Below are positions 11,694 through 22,494 of a stretch of DNA of 64,000 nucleotides, one piece after another. The notes beneath the pieces were generated by a model. It did no database searches, had not been told where the DNA came from, and saw nothing but the letters and a program-made list of their open reading frames with translations. The stretch's first letter is position 1. The number at the start of each line of letters is the position of its first letter. Both the position numbers and the translations under genes were made by a program. Where the stretch lies: NCBI RefSeq assembly GCF_003576645.1, contig NC_044916.1, positions 23,507,499 through 23,571,498 of the forward strand, given 5' to 3'. The DNA is from Ipomoea triloba (Eukaryota > Streptophyta > Magnoliopsida > Solanales > Convolvulaceae).

Positions 11694-12098
11694 TCAGATC
11701 ATACGATACACTGGGATCTCAAACTCTCCCCAAACTAGATGCCATTCGCCCTCCAACCACATAAGGTGATCCAAGGAGCGATCAGTGACAATGACCATAG
11801 ACCATTCTCCCTCGGGAGGAGTGGGATCCCAGAGATATGGGTAATGTAAAATGAACTCTAGGGGGTCGCTACCCGGTAAAACTTCTATTGGGTAGTAGCC
11901 CCACCGAGCCGGATGAGTATCTACCAGAGACACAAGAGAGCTGGATAGTGAGAAGGAATCGTCAGGAGCTAGCAGAGTGTGGCCGGGTACGTAGGGGTCC
12001 TCCCCTATCATATGCTGTATATAGACTCCATATCCAAAAACTGAGCCATTATAGTTCGGTGAAGTTACCGAACTATACGACTCATTGCTGGATGACAT
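11694..12098 (-). CDS. LTR-embedded conserved ORF (134 aa), function unknown
   Basis: A complete ORF near the 3' end of the E1 5' LTR that I do not recognise from any family. It is rich in aromatic, Pro and acidic residues. It shares GYYPIEVL, SDPLEF, HYPY.WDP, EGEWHLVWG and PVYR with the ORF at 57667-58139 in the E3 LTR. Codons in the shared part differ mostly at third positions. The ATG follows CCCTTTAACAG directly, with GTGCTAAC about 27 nt upstream, which resembles a 3' splice site and branch point. No signal peptide or membrane segment is obvious. It could be an LTR-encoded accessory protein or a captured host exon. Confidence 0.55.
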   Translation of the reverse strand: MSSSNESYSSVTSPNYNGSVFGYGVYIQHMIGEDPYVPGHTLLAPDDSFSLSSSLVSLVDTHPARWGYYPIEVLPGSDPLEFILHYPYLWDPTPPEGEWSMVIVTDRSLDHLMWLEGEWHLVWGEFEIPVYRMI

Positions 12099-13029
12099 CT
12101 GTTAAAGGGCAACAATGAAGCACCCGTTAGCACGACGGCTAAGTAAGAACCCGTAAGCCTCTCATTTATAGGTAAAGATGATTTAACTTACCAAATGACC
12201 ATAGCATAGAATTTCCTAATGACTGATATGCTTTCATGCTTGTAAATTGCGATAATATAAACAAATAAGCATAAATTTAATCATATTCACATTACACACG
12301 CGAATTTCCACAACCATACCTGACAACTTCACTATATCCCAATTCTCAGACATCAAACGTCTAGCTTCTTGGAGCTAGCATCACCCATCTCATCATAGAC
12401 ATTGATTCAACCATTACTTATGAAAACTCGACTTAGTTTCATTTCAAAGTATGAGGCCTTATAGGAAATGTTGAATATTCCTTGTCGGTTAACCGAATGA
12501 ACCTGGAACTTGGGCTTGCGGTCATTACCCAAATTCTCTTCTCGGTCCCTTGGACGAAGGTTCATTAGAATGGCCCATAGTGTGGCCCCGCCTAGGTCCA
12601 TTAAAATGACACCAACCCGGAGACGACGGAGTCAATACGCTTAAATGTGCACACCCCCACAGTCTAGCCATACATGAGTGACGTAGAGACTCGGCGAATA
12701 GACTTCGCCTAAGTACGAATACAACCGTACGTATTTCAATGACGACCTTCGGTAATTATAGCCCGAGGTAAAAGACAACAAGGTCCTCGTAACTTCTTGA
12801 AACTAAGGTTTTATTCATTTTAAACATTAACTACTCTTGTTCCGACAATACGCTCACCTTTCCTACTCATACACCCTTCAACATGTAGTACATAAGTTCA
12901 CATATCACGACAACAACCAACATGGCTTGATTACACTATCAAATTCTTTCCTATGCTTACCACGCAGTTTATTAACTCATTCACGTTCACAACACATAGT
13001 TCACATACACTACCTATACATATACATAT

Positions 13030-13620
13030 ATAACATTAACAAACCTATACTCATATATATCATATATATACGGTATATAATATAATATATATATCGATAG
13101 CATGTAATTGGTAATATAACATATAATATAGGTATACAAAAGGTATATGGTACATGATATAATGTATTTGGGTAATACATATATTTTACAACATAATATA
13201 TATATGTGTTACGGTATATATATATATCATATATATAATATGTATTCTATACACATACATATATATTATACCACACACACACGTAATGTATATATATATA
13301 TTACACACCCCCGTAACATATATATATGTATATCACACACACATGTAATATATACATAACACACACACACGTGATATATATATAATACACACATATGTAA
13401 TATATATACATAACCCACACACACATAATATATATATAATACACACACACACGTACATAATATATATATACTACCCACACACACATAATATATATATAAT
13501 ACACACACACACACGTGATATATATATATAACACACACACACGTACACAACATATAAATATCACACACACATACACCATATATATATATATCACGTCACA
13601 CACACATACACAATATATTT
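13030..13620. repeat. TA/AC microsatellite block of the E1 5' LTR
   Basis: Counterpart of 780-1570, with alternating TATATA and ACACAC runs. The 42-bp duplication seen at 1458 is absent here. Confidence 0.85.
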
Positions 13621-14062
13621 ATATATACTACTAATTTATGTGTACAACATTTCCAATACACAAAATATTCACAAATTACATACAACTTCATGGATTGGAA
13701 ATTAATTCACCAATTACCTACTTTGAGTAGCTATAATTCCAACTTGAGGGGTAACTTACCTCAATCTCACTACGAACACAAGAAATTCGAAGATTGAAGC
13801 TCGGGATTCAACCTTTGCTCTTAAAATCCTAACATAGAACACAATCATACAAATATGATTCAACAAAATTCTACCCAAAACTATGAACTAGGAGTAAAAT
13901 ATAACTTTTAACCGAATAAATATAAATTTTACCGAACAAATCGCGATCAAAGCTTGGAAACTTGCTCTCTCTCTCTCTCTCTCTCACGGCAATTAGGGAT
14001 GAAGATGAATAAATGAAGTTAATCCTCATCTCATCACATTATATATATATATATATATACGA

Positions 14063-14079
<17 letters not shown>

Positions 14080-14111
<32 letters not shown>

Positions 14112-14335
14112 TAATATATGGATACTTATCCATCCAAATCTATATAATAATAATATTATAATATATGGATACTTATCCATAATTATATATAATAATAATA
14201 ATAATAATAATATAATATATGGATACTTATCCATAATTATATATAATAATAATAATAATAATAATATAATATATGGATACTTATCCATAATTATATATAA
14301 TAATAATATTACTAATAATAATAATAAAATATGGA
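14080..14335. repeat. VNTR of AT-rich units with internal palindromes
   Basis: Repeats of about 50 bp, each holding ATGGATACTTATCCAT flanked by (AAT)n. There are about four units here, but only about two in the copies at 2062-2180, 3827-3945 and 15900-16010. Confidence 0.8.
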
Positions 14336-14636
14336 TGAATCTTATCTCATAAGCTTGGTACCAAAATATTAATATTAATATTTTGCACAAAATAATTCTT
14401 TGAGATAAAAATTTTACAATAGGTTAATTTCAAACAACATCTGGACCCCCTTTTAAAACAATAACTTGATTTGAAATACGTTGGTCCAGAGTTCGCGAAA
14501 CAACCTTTGTTTTGAAAGGTACATAATTATAACGAAATATTCTTGACAATGTTTGGATTTAATAATAAATCCGAGATAATCTTAATAAAAAAGAAATTTT
14601 TGGGTTTAAAATTTTGGGGTATTACAACTGTCTCTA

Positions 14637-15720
14637 CTACATCTCTTCAATGATTCTAGTTCCCCTTGATGGCCCAAAGAATGACCTAGGCCTAGGCTTC
14701 TCAGTCACTTTGGTGAAAACCCGCACTGGTGTTGTTTTCACGTTCATAGTTTCTTTCTTTTCTTGCTTTGGTAAAGGTTTGCCCCCTTTCTTGACTTCTT
14801 GCCTTGCGGGTGCTTTGGAGGAGCTAGGCATACTTGACATATTAAGCCCTCCGTTGTTTTCAATACTCAACTCCATGTCGTGAGCACGGCTGGATAGTTC
14901 CTCAAATGTCCTGGGCTTAATACCTTGCAGGATGTATGAGAGCTCGAAGTGCATGCCTTGAATACACATTTCAATTGCCGAGATTTCTGATACCCTTTCT
15001 TTGCAGTTGAGGCACAATTCCCTCCATCTCTCGATGTAAGCACCTGCGCGTTCACCCTTCCATTGGCGAGCGATGGTGAGCTCCAAGAAGCTAACAGTTC
15101 TTCTTGTGCTATAGAAGCGAGTCAAGAACTCACGCTCCATGTCACTCCAGCTGTCGATGCAACCATGCTCCAAGTCAGTGTACCAATCAAAGGCGGTGCC
15201 CTTCAAAGAGCGGACAAACTGCTTGACGAGGAAATCTCCATATGTCCCAGCGTCGTTGCATGTTTCCACAAAGTGGGCGATGTGCTATCTCGGGTTCCCT
15301 TTTCCATCGAACTGTTGAAATTTGGGAGGTTGGTAGCCCAGCGGCATCTTCATTTCTTCAATCCTTTGGGTGTAAGGGGATCGCTTGATGGAGTAGGATG
15401 CTTGCTGCCAGTAGTTGTACTTGAGGGAGTAGGACTCGCAGGGCCCTTGCTATTGGCAGTTTCCGTTGTAGCAGACGAACCCTTGTCGTATGCAGCGTTC
15501 CGTAACCTATTGGAGCCGCCTCCAAGTCTTCGAACAATGTTGCGGGCGATGCATTGGGTCTCGTCCAACTCCACCCCAGGTCCCTCGCTCGACTTCGAGT
15601 CAGTTCACCTTGTGCCTCGCACCTGTAGGAGCCGGCCACAGAAGATGATGCCTTAGATCCGGTAGCTTGAGCGTAAGTCTTTTTGGAGGAGGGATTTCTA
15701 GACGCCATTTTGATCCTTTG
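14637..15720 (-). pseudogene. gag: gypsy gag fragment, first assembly copy
   Basis: Encodes a retrotransposon gag domain with KQFVRSLKGTAFDWYTDLE and EMCIQGMHFELSYILQGIKP. It is interrupted on its 3' side by E1 (LTR edge at 14626). An in-frame TAG lies where related gags have Gln (NPR*HIAHF), and the N-terminal part is frame-shifted. Its sequence appears identical to 16322-17405 at offset 1685, and the copy ends at a single N at 15721. Confidence 0.8.
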
Positions 15721-15721
15721 T
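15721..15721. other. single-N assembly join
   Basis: One N separates two copies of the LTR-to-gag junction region (13944-15720 and 15722-17405). The switch from the gag start codon region back into the middle of the E1 LTR has no biological terminus. Confidence 0.9.
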
Positions 15722-15742
15722 NCGATCAAAGCTTGGAACTTG

Positions 15743-15777
<35 letters not shown>

Positions 15778-15859
15778 GCTCACGAACTGCCGCGAAGAAA
15801 GAAAAGAAATGAAATGGGATCCTCATCTCATCACATTATATATATATATATATATACGA

Positions 15860-15902
<43 letters not shown>

Positions 15903-16311
15903 TATGGATACTTATCCATAATTATATATAATAATAATAATAATAATAATATAATATATGGATACTTATCCATAATTATATATAATAATAATATTACTAA
16001 TAATAATAATAAAATATGGATGAATCTTATCTCATAAGCTTGGTACCAAAATATTAATATTAATATTTTGCACAAAATAATTCTTTGAGATAAAAATTTT
16101 ACAATAGGTTAATTTCAAACAACATCTGGACCCCCTTTTAAAACAATAACTTGATTTGAAATACGTTGGTCCAGAGTTCGCGAAACAACCTTTGTTTTGA
16201 AAGGTACATAATTATAACGAAATATTCTTGACAATGTTTGGATTTAATAATAAATCCGAGATAATCTTAATAAAAAAGAAATTTTTGGGTTTAAAATTTT
16301 GGGGTATTACA
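15722..16311 (-). mobile_element. second copy of the proximal E1 5' LTR (assembly duplicate)
   Basis: Repeats the part of the LTR nearest its start, which lies at 16311. Its CT tract and downstream bases (GAAGAAAGAAAAGAAATG) match the 3' LTR version at 1960-1990 better than the first 5' LTR copy at 13965-14030. This suggests a chimera of 5' and 3' LTR reads. Confidence 0.75.
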
Positions 16312-16321
16312 ACTGTCTCTA

Positions 16322-17393
16322 CTACATCTCTTCAATGATTCTAGTTCCCCTTGATGGCCCAAAGAATGACCTAGGCCTAGGCTTCTCAGTCACTTTGGTG
16401 AAAACCCGCACTGGTGTTGTTTTCACGTTCATAGTTTCTTTCTTTTCTTGCTTTGGTAAAGGTTTGCCCCCTTTCTTGACTTCTTGCCTTGCGGGTGCTT
16501 TGGAGGAGCTAGGCATACTTGACATATTAAGCCCTCCGTTGTTTTCAATACTCAACTCCATGTCGTGAGCACGGCTGGATAGTTCCTCAAATGTCCTGGG
16601 CTTAATACCTTGCAGGATGTATGAGAGCTCGAAGTGCATGCCTTGAATACACATTTCAATTGCCGAGATTTCTGATACCCTTTCTTTGCAGTTGAGGCAC
16701 AATTCCCTCCATCTCTCGATGTAAGCACCTGCGCGTTCACCCTTCCATTGGCGAGCGATGGTGAGCTCCAAGAAGCTAACAGTTCTTCTTGTGCTATAGA
16801 AGCGAGTCAAGAACTCACGCTCCATGTCACTCCAGCTGTCGATGCAACCATGCTCCAAGTCAGTGTACCAATCAAAGGCGGTGCCCTTCAAAGAGCGGAC
16901 AAACTGCTTGACGAGGAAATCTCCATATGTCCCAGCGTCGTTGCATGTTTCCACAAAGTGGGCGATGTGCTATCTCGGGTTCCCTTTTCCATCGAACTGT
17001 TGAAATTTGGGAGGTTGGTAGCCCAGCGGCATCTTCATTTCTTCAATCCTTTGGGTGTAAGGGGATCGCTTGATGGAGTAGGATGCTTGCTGCCAGTAGT
17101 TGTACTTGAGGGAGTAGGACTCGCAGGGCCCTTGCTATTGGCAGTTTCCGTTGTAGCAGACGAACCCTTGTCGTATGCAGCGTTCCGTAACCTATTGGAG
17201 CCGCCTCCAAGTCTTCGAACAATGTTGCGGGCGATGCATTGGGTCTCGTCCAACTCCACCCCAGGTCCCTCGCTCGACTTCGAGTCAGTTCACCTTGTGC
17301 CTCGCACCTGTAGGAGCCGGCCACAGAAGATGATGCCTTAGATCCGGTAGCTTGAGCGTAAGTCTTTTTGGAGGAGGGATTTCTAGACGCCAT
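16322..17393 (-). pseudogene. gag: gypsy gag of a second element, second assembly copy
   Basis: Starts MASRNPSSKKTYAQATG at 17393, about 50 bp inside its PBS. After a frame change it gives a Ser/Pro-rich segment, then MKMPLGYQPPKFQQFDGKG, an in-frame TAG, and the retrotransposon gag domain ending at the E1 insertion (16311). This copy is connected to a PBS and LTR, so it is the one correctly placed at its 5' end. The lineage within Ty3/gypsy is uncertain; Tat-like is possible. Confidence 0.8.
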
Positions 17394-17440
17394 TTTGATC
17401 CTTTGTAGGGCTTGGAAGTGAAGAGATGAGAGGCAGAGCT

Positions 17441-17458
17441 GTCCCACTGGGCGTGCCA
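17441..17458 (-). promoter_or_regulatory. primer binding site-like sequence
   Basis: On the minus strand TGGCACGCCCAGTGGGAC lies five bases after the LTR end. It begins TGG as expected for a tRNA 3' CCA complement. I do not assign the tRNA. Confidence 0.6.
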
Positions 17459-17589
17459 AAATCTGTAAACACAAAAAATTCGAAATTGTATATATTCACA
17501 ATATCGGGTTACAGTGTGTGTATAATTGAAGGTGCGGGTACAAATTCTCTGTATAGTCCTCTGATTCTTCAATGACGTGTTCTACTAAA

Positions 17590-17735
17590 GTGCCTCCGGG
17601 TTTCAAGTGGCGTAACCTCCGGGATTCAAACAGCGTAGCCTCCGGGATTCAATTGACGTAGCTTCCAGGATTCAAGTGGCGTAGCTTTCTGGGATTCAAG
17701 TGGCGTGGCCTTCCGGGATTCAAGTGGCGTGATCT
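17590..17735. repeat. ~28-bp minisatellite in LTR
   Basis: About five imperfect units of the form GGCGTAGCCTCCGGGATTCA lie downstream of the TATA box, in the transcribed part of the LTR. Confidence 0.8.
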
Positions 17736-17869
17736 TCAACAGGAACCGTCAAGCTTCAAGATCCTCAAAATACTTCAAGTCTTTAACTGCTTCAACGATG
17801 CCTTCAATGCCTTCAAAGCTCTCAAATCTTCAATCTTCAAGGTGTGTTTCTAATGGAAAATGAGGGGCT

Positions 17870-17879
17870 CTATTTATAG
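17870..17879 (-). promoter_or_regulatory. LTR TATA box
   Basis: CTATAAATAG on the minus strand, about 385 bp after the LTR start. It is a plausible U3 promoter. Confidence 0.6.
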
Positions 17880-18261
17880 TGGAGTGTGTAACCAACTTCC
17901 CTCAACAAACTCCTTAAATAATTAATTAATTAATTAATTAAGGGAATGAACATTGCCACAATCATGTCCAGGTTCAAAACTCTATCATCTAATTCAAATT
18001 CAAATTAATTATAATTATTAAATTCAAATATAATAAAATTATATTTAAATTCTAATTATAATTATTATTAAATTCAAATAATGAATTGGGCTTGGACAAT
18101 TAATTAATTCAATAACCCAACATCAATTTTAATTGGGCTAATCAACTTAATTTAATTATCATAGCCCGATTAATTAATTTGGTCCAATAATCCTATCTCA
18201 AACTGAGCCCAATAATAATTTAATCGGTCCATTTTTCGGGCTCAAATTTTCTGTGTCTACA

Positions 18262-19173
18262 ACTACAAAGATTAAAAGCACTGTATGCGTTTATTTCAAT
18301 GTATACAGAACGAAAAAAAAAAAACTATGTATAACTGCAAAACGTTAAGCTGCATCAATTTTTATCTTAACCTATATACATCCAATACGTATGTCACATG
18401 CTCAAAAACTTGACCATGTAACACTATGAATTACACCTGATAAGTCATACTTGCGTCTGCCCACGGCTCAAGATGCATATAATTGGAACGAAATGTGAAT
18501 CATATTAACACAAGAGTTGTGTCAATGTTAATTACAACTCCCAATACTTAATCCTCTTGCACATAAACATGCATCACTATGTATTCCGACTGACAACCTT
18601 TTAGTGCATGATTTAAAAACATAAGGTAGTTATAATCACTCGCTGAGGTACGTCCATTTAAACAGTACTGATGATTTGGTACATCAATTTAATTTAAATA
18701 CTGACTCAATACCTCGAATTACTTTTTTTAAAATCTATCAATCATTAGGTGCGTCAGTTTTTAACTTCAAGTGCATATAAACATTTGAGTCATTTCCTTT
18801 TACTGAATAACTGAAATTTACCTTTTACGGTGGTCATGGGTTGCTCAAATTGCTCCAATTGGACTAAATTTTGTTCTGACGCCATTGGTCAAACGTAAAT
18901 TCCTCAATGGCGACCTGCAAAATAAACCGTACAAAACTCAAACAAACAGATACAAATCGCACAGCGTAACACAAAACGTACTGATATTTCGCTTGTTGTA
19001 ACCTACAGTTCATGGGAAAAGCATCCAAATACAGACACTAGACGAGCATCAAGAATGTGAACAGTTTCCTAGGTACATATAACAACGTCGAGAGTTGTTT
19101 TTTTTATTTTTCAGAATTTTACCCCTTCTAGCAGAAAATCGCGCACCTTCTATTTTTCTAAACAACGCTTGAG
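18262..19173. other. intergenic, no gene recognised
   Basis: AT-rich sequence without supported coding regions. Scattered GGTGCG/GGTACG words begin here and continue to about 21030. A short minus-strand ATG frame at 18885 (MASEQNLVQLEQFEQPM) ends at a GTAAAAG but has no supporting context. Confidence 0.4.
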
Positions 19174-20424
19174 ATTATTAGAAACATTTAACATCAACAA
19201 TTATTAAGGAACCCCACACCCGCATGTGAGAAATGCAACTAGCAAAACACAAGAGTAGCTTATTTTACTTCGAAATGAAGCACGCACTGAATTCTTCTGT
19301 CATTACGTGCGCAACCTCTCCTCTGAATAAGAAACTGGCACAGATTATTGAATTTATTTAATCTTTCGGTTTGGAACTAAGTTCGTACTCAATTCTTCTG
19401 GCAGGAAAGGCGGCACATACTATCTGAATGAGAAACATGGACATATTAAGCAACTTATTTTTTTTGTATTCAATGACTTTTAATAAAAATAATTAAGCCT
19501 TTCGACGCGTTAATTTCTCTATCTAATGACTTGTAACAAAAACAAAAAATATGCAACAGGTAAATACTTAAGGTGCGTTCGTTTACTCTCTAAGTTACGC
19601 AGCTCAATAGCACAATGTGCAAGCTGTACAATCGCAGTTTGCGTCAATACACATCGAAAACAAACAGTATAATAAAATCAAAAACAACAAAAAGTTACAA
19701 TTGTGGAAGCGTTTAGGTGCGCCGATGTTCATTTTCAGGTGACACAAATAACACTACAAGGTGCGTAACGTCAACGCCTGACATTATTAGAAACATTTAA
19801 CATCAATGATTATTAAGGAACCCCACACGTGAGAAATGCGACCGGCAAAACACAAGAGTCACTTATTTTGCTGCAGAATGAAGCGCGCATTGAATTCTTA
19901 CGTCATTACGTACGCAACCTCCCCTTTGAATAAAAAACCAGCACGGATTAACGAATTTATTTAATCTTTCAATTCAGAACGGAGTGCGCGCTCAATTATT
20001 CTGGCAGGAAAGGCGGCATATACAACATCCTCCCATTCCGGAGAGAGGCAGGCACTCGCTTCTTCCAGTGGTGACACACGTGACCCCTTTTCTGAATGGG
20101 AAGCACGTGCGTATTAAGCAACTTATTTTTTGTATTCAATGACTTTTAAATTCTTTCGACGCGTTATTTCTCTATTTAATGACTTGTAACGTAAAAAAAA
20201 ACAACGGGAAAATACTTATTAAGGTGTGTTCGTTTCCTCTATAAGATGCGCGGCCCAATAATACAATGTGCAAGCTTTACAACCGTACTTTGCGTAAATA
20301 CAAATCTAAAATAAACAGTATAATAAAAACAAAAACAAAAAAAGTTACAACTGCAAAAGCGTTTATGTGCGTCAATCTTCGCTTTCGAGTGAGCCAAATA
20401 ACACTACAAGGTGCATAACGTCAT
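19174..20424. repeat. diverged tandem duplication, ~0.61-kb unit
   Basis: Copy 1 is 19174-19782 and copy 2 is 19783 to about 20424. Both start ATTATTAGAAACATTTAACA and share CTGGCAGGAAAGGCGGCA, TTCGACGCGTTA and AACACTACAAGGTGC. Copy 2 has an extra segment around 20025-20090. The copies differ at many positions, so the duplication is old and real, unlike the exact duplications elsewhere. Confidence 0.85.
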
Positions 20425-20547
20425 GGAGATTAATTTATGGTCGGTCTTATGATTTGTATATGCCATGGAGATTTAATCTAAATAACTACATCTTCAGTGA
20501 AATTAATTTATTGCTGGTCTTATGATTTGCATATGCCATGGAGATCA

Positions 20548-21047
20548 CTTTCCTGGTAAGAGGCCCATAAGGTGCGGGAATTTACAATTTCAAATCCTTG
20601 GTACGAAGACATAAGGTGCGCTAATATGCATTTAAACAAAAAAAATACAAAAAAAAAAAAAAATTGCACCTGCGAGAGCTTTTGGGTGAGTTAATGTACA
20701 CCTCCGACTGGTTGCACGAAGGTGATCCGACATCGGATGAAAATGTGACTGGAATGAACTACCATCAGTACGTTCGACTGCTAGAAGTAAACCCGCCTGT
20801 CTTAAATTTACATGCAGGCTTACTTCTACTAGTAAACTGTACTGATAGCAGTTCATTCGCGTCACATTTACACTTGAAGTTGGGCCATCTTCGTCTAAAC
20901 GTACAGCCGGCGGTGTACATCGACTCACCCAAAACCTTTCGCACTTGTAATTTTATTTTTTTTAGTGCATATTAGCACACCTTATGTTTTCAGATCATGG
21001 ACTCGAAAGTGCGAATTCCCGTACCTTATGTGCTTCCTACCAATAAG
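20548..21047. repeat. ~500-bp imperfect inverted repeat (foldback)
   Basis: Left arm 20548 to about 20800 and right arm to 21047 are reverse complements with mismatches. CTAGAAGTAA and CAGGCTTACTTCTACTAG flank a loop of about 15 nt, and the outer ends are GGTAAGAGGCCCATAAGG versus the complement of CCTTATGTGCTTCCTACC. Both strands give similar ORFs only because of the symmetry. A partial third copy of the right arm lies at about 21064-21115. It could be a MITE or foldback element, or a young hairpin-RNA locus. Confidence 0.85.
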
Positions 21048-22149
21048 TATTGAAGGATTTGCCACTGGGCTTACTTCTAATAGTAGAGCGTACTGATTCT
21101 GTTCGCGGTTCCGGTGTGGGAGCGAACGTACTTGAAGAACGACAATCGACTTGCCTTCCGAAATATCTTCTTCCACTCCTTCCAGTATCATCGCATGCAC
21201 TGATTTTTGCCTGGAATCCATTTCTTCTGCAAAGAACTACTACACAATTATTAGTAAACCTCATGCTCAATTATTGCCTTTTCTTTCCCTCTATCCTTCC
21301 CTTTAATAGGCGATTTTGAGTGTTGGTCACATGCATTGATTTTTTATGTTCCGAATGACAACTCAATGTTGTTAGTTTCTGAATGACCGCTCAATGTTGT
21401 CCGTTTCAAATAGTCCAAATGCGTTGAACAACCCGCTTGCCTATTCATTTCTGTATTAATCTGTATTAAATATACTCCGTAACTTGTAACAAAAAAGTAA
21501 ATGTTTGAACTACCTAAAAGGTTGTATCCTAGGTGACAATGAAAATGTCAATACAAAATTTGCCATAAAAGGTTATCACACAACTAAAACAATGTATGCT
21601 CTGTAACAAATCTTTAAAAAAAAAACGAACTTTTCGTACGGAGAAAACAACATTTCCATAGTATATTTTGAATATATTATCGAATAAGAGTTTCTTCCGC
21701 AAATAATCTCAATTCCAATATCCATACATTTTGTTACCTCATAAATACCAGTTAGTTTCAATTTTTCATACAATTTGTTGCGCTGTTAATATCATTCAAT
21801 CTCTATTGGGCATTATATTATGCGCATCGTGCGTGCCTCGCTAGTCACCCAAAAAATCCCGACCCATGCACGGTGGATTCGGGTGGATATCTACGGGACG
21901 GATTGAAATTGTCTGCCCTAGCTGTCGGCGCTGCATGGAGACCGACATCCACCGCACACACCCAACCATCGTTAGGTTGCTGGAAGTTGCCATTACAACA
22001 GGTTCCAATTGGGTCACCAGAGAGGTCACAGGCAACTTCAGCGCCATCGCCCAAGAATTTCAAATATCGTGAAGGAGAGCGACGGCTAAGGAAGCAATCG
22101 CGCAATTCCTAGCCAAAATTTTCGCTACCTACCCCATGCAACCTCCTCC
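21048..22149. other. intergenic, no gene recognised
   Basis: No supported gene. It contains a partial copy of the inverted-repeat arm (21064-21115), AT-rich stretches, and a GC-richer block at 21841-22110 with a short inverted pair (GGAAGTTGCC / GGCAACTTC). Confidence 0.4.
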
Positions 22150-22365
22150 TTCTGTACTTGCGTTGATAAGATGAGACATAGACCATGCATGACCTATAAA
22201 GGGACAATCACAAAACACATGCATGGGATTCTCTTCATTATCACCGCATAAGGGGAAATTCGATCACCGGGATTTCCATTCTCATTTGTCTTAAGTTCAC
22301 TAGTGTTGGAAGAATCCCCTTCAACATTCTCCACACAAAATTTTTCCATTTTGGGGAGCATGTAT
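22150..22365 (-). pseudogene. LINE reverse-transcriptase zinc-binding fragment
   Basis: Minus-strand translation gives KWKNFVWRMLKGILPTLVNL and, after a one-base frame change, LCGDNEENPMHVFCDCPF. This is the Cys/His pattern of the zf-RVT region at the C-terminus of plant L1-type LINE RTs. Only this scrap is visible; no RT core or poly-A tail was found. Confidence 0.6.
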
Positions 22366-22494
22366 CTTCCAAATGGCACCCTAAATGGGAGAGTCAGCCA
22401 TTGGACAGGGACGGTATCCCCTCCCCGACCTTGACCGAACCCCGAATCCGTCCCCGTCCTCGATTCCCAAAATTATATTTTAATATATATATAT

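Larger units (their letters stand above)
11346..14626 (-). mobile_element. E1 5' LTR, complete (3281 bp)
   Basis: It begins TGTAATACCCC at 14626 and ends GGGGTGTCACA at 11346 on the minus strand, giving near-complementary TG...CA ends. It is followed by the PBS. It contains an (ATA)n/hairpin VNTR, a CT tract, a donor-like GAG|GTAAGT at 13759, the microsatellite block, and the LTR-ORF at 11694-12098. It inserted into the gag of another element; the flanking 5 bp on the right are ACTGT. Confidence 0.9.
17464..18261 (-). mobile_element. 5' LTR (798 bp) of the interrupted gypsy element
   Basis: It starts TGTAGACACAG at 18261 and ends TGTGTTTACA at 17464 on the minus strand, so the ends are imperfect inverted repeats. 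It contains a TATA box and a 28-bp minisatellite. No second LTR is seen because the element is cut by E1. Confidence 0.75.

Noticed and set aside
20632..20975. Two opposite ORFs of about 100 aa with similar proteins
   Set aside because: The similarity follows from the inverted repeat; neither has recognisable domains or codon signal.
21132..21226. Possible minus-strand exon (EEMDSRQKSVHAMILEGVEE) with acceptor- and donor-like edges
   Set aside because: Splice-like edges are present but there are no adjoining exons and no known family; too weak to annotate.
21841..22112. Overlapping ORFs on both strands in a GC-richer block
   Set aside because: No conserved motif; the frames overlap on both strands and no splice or promoter context was found.
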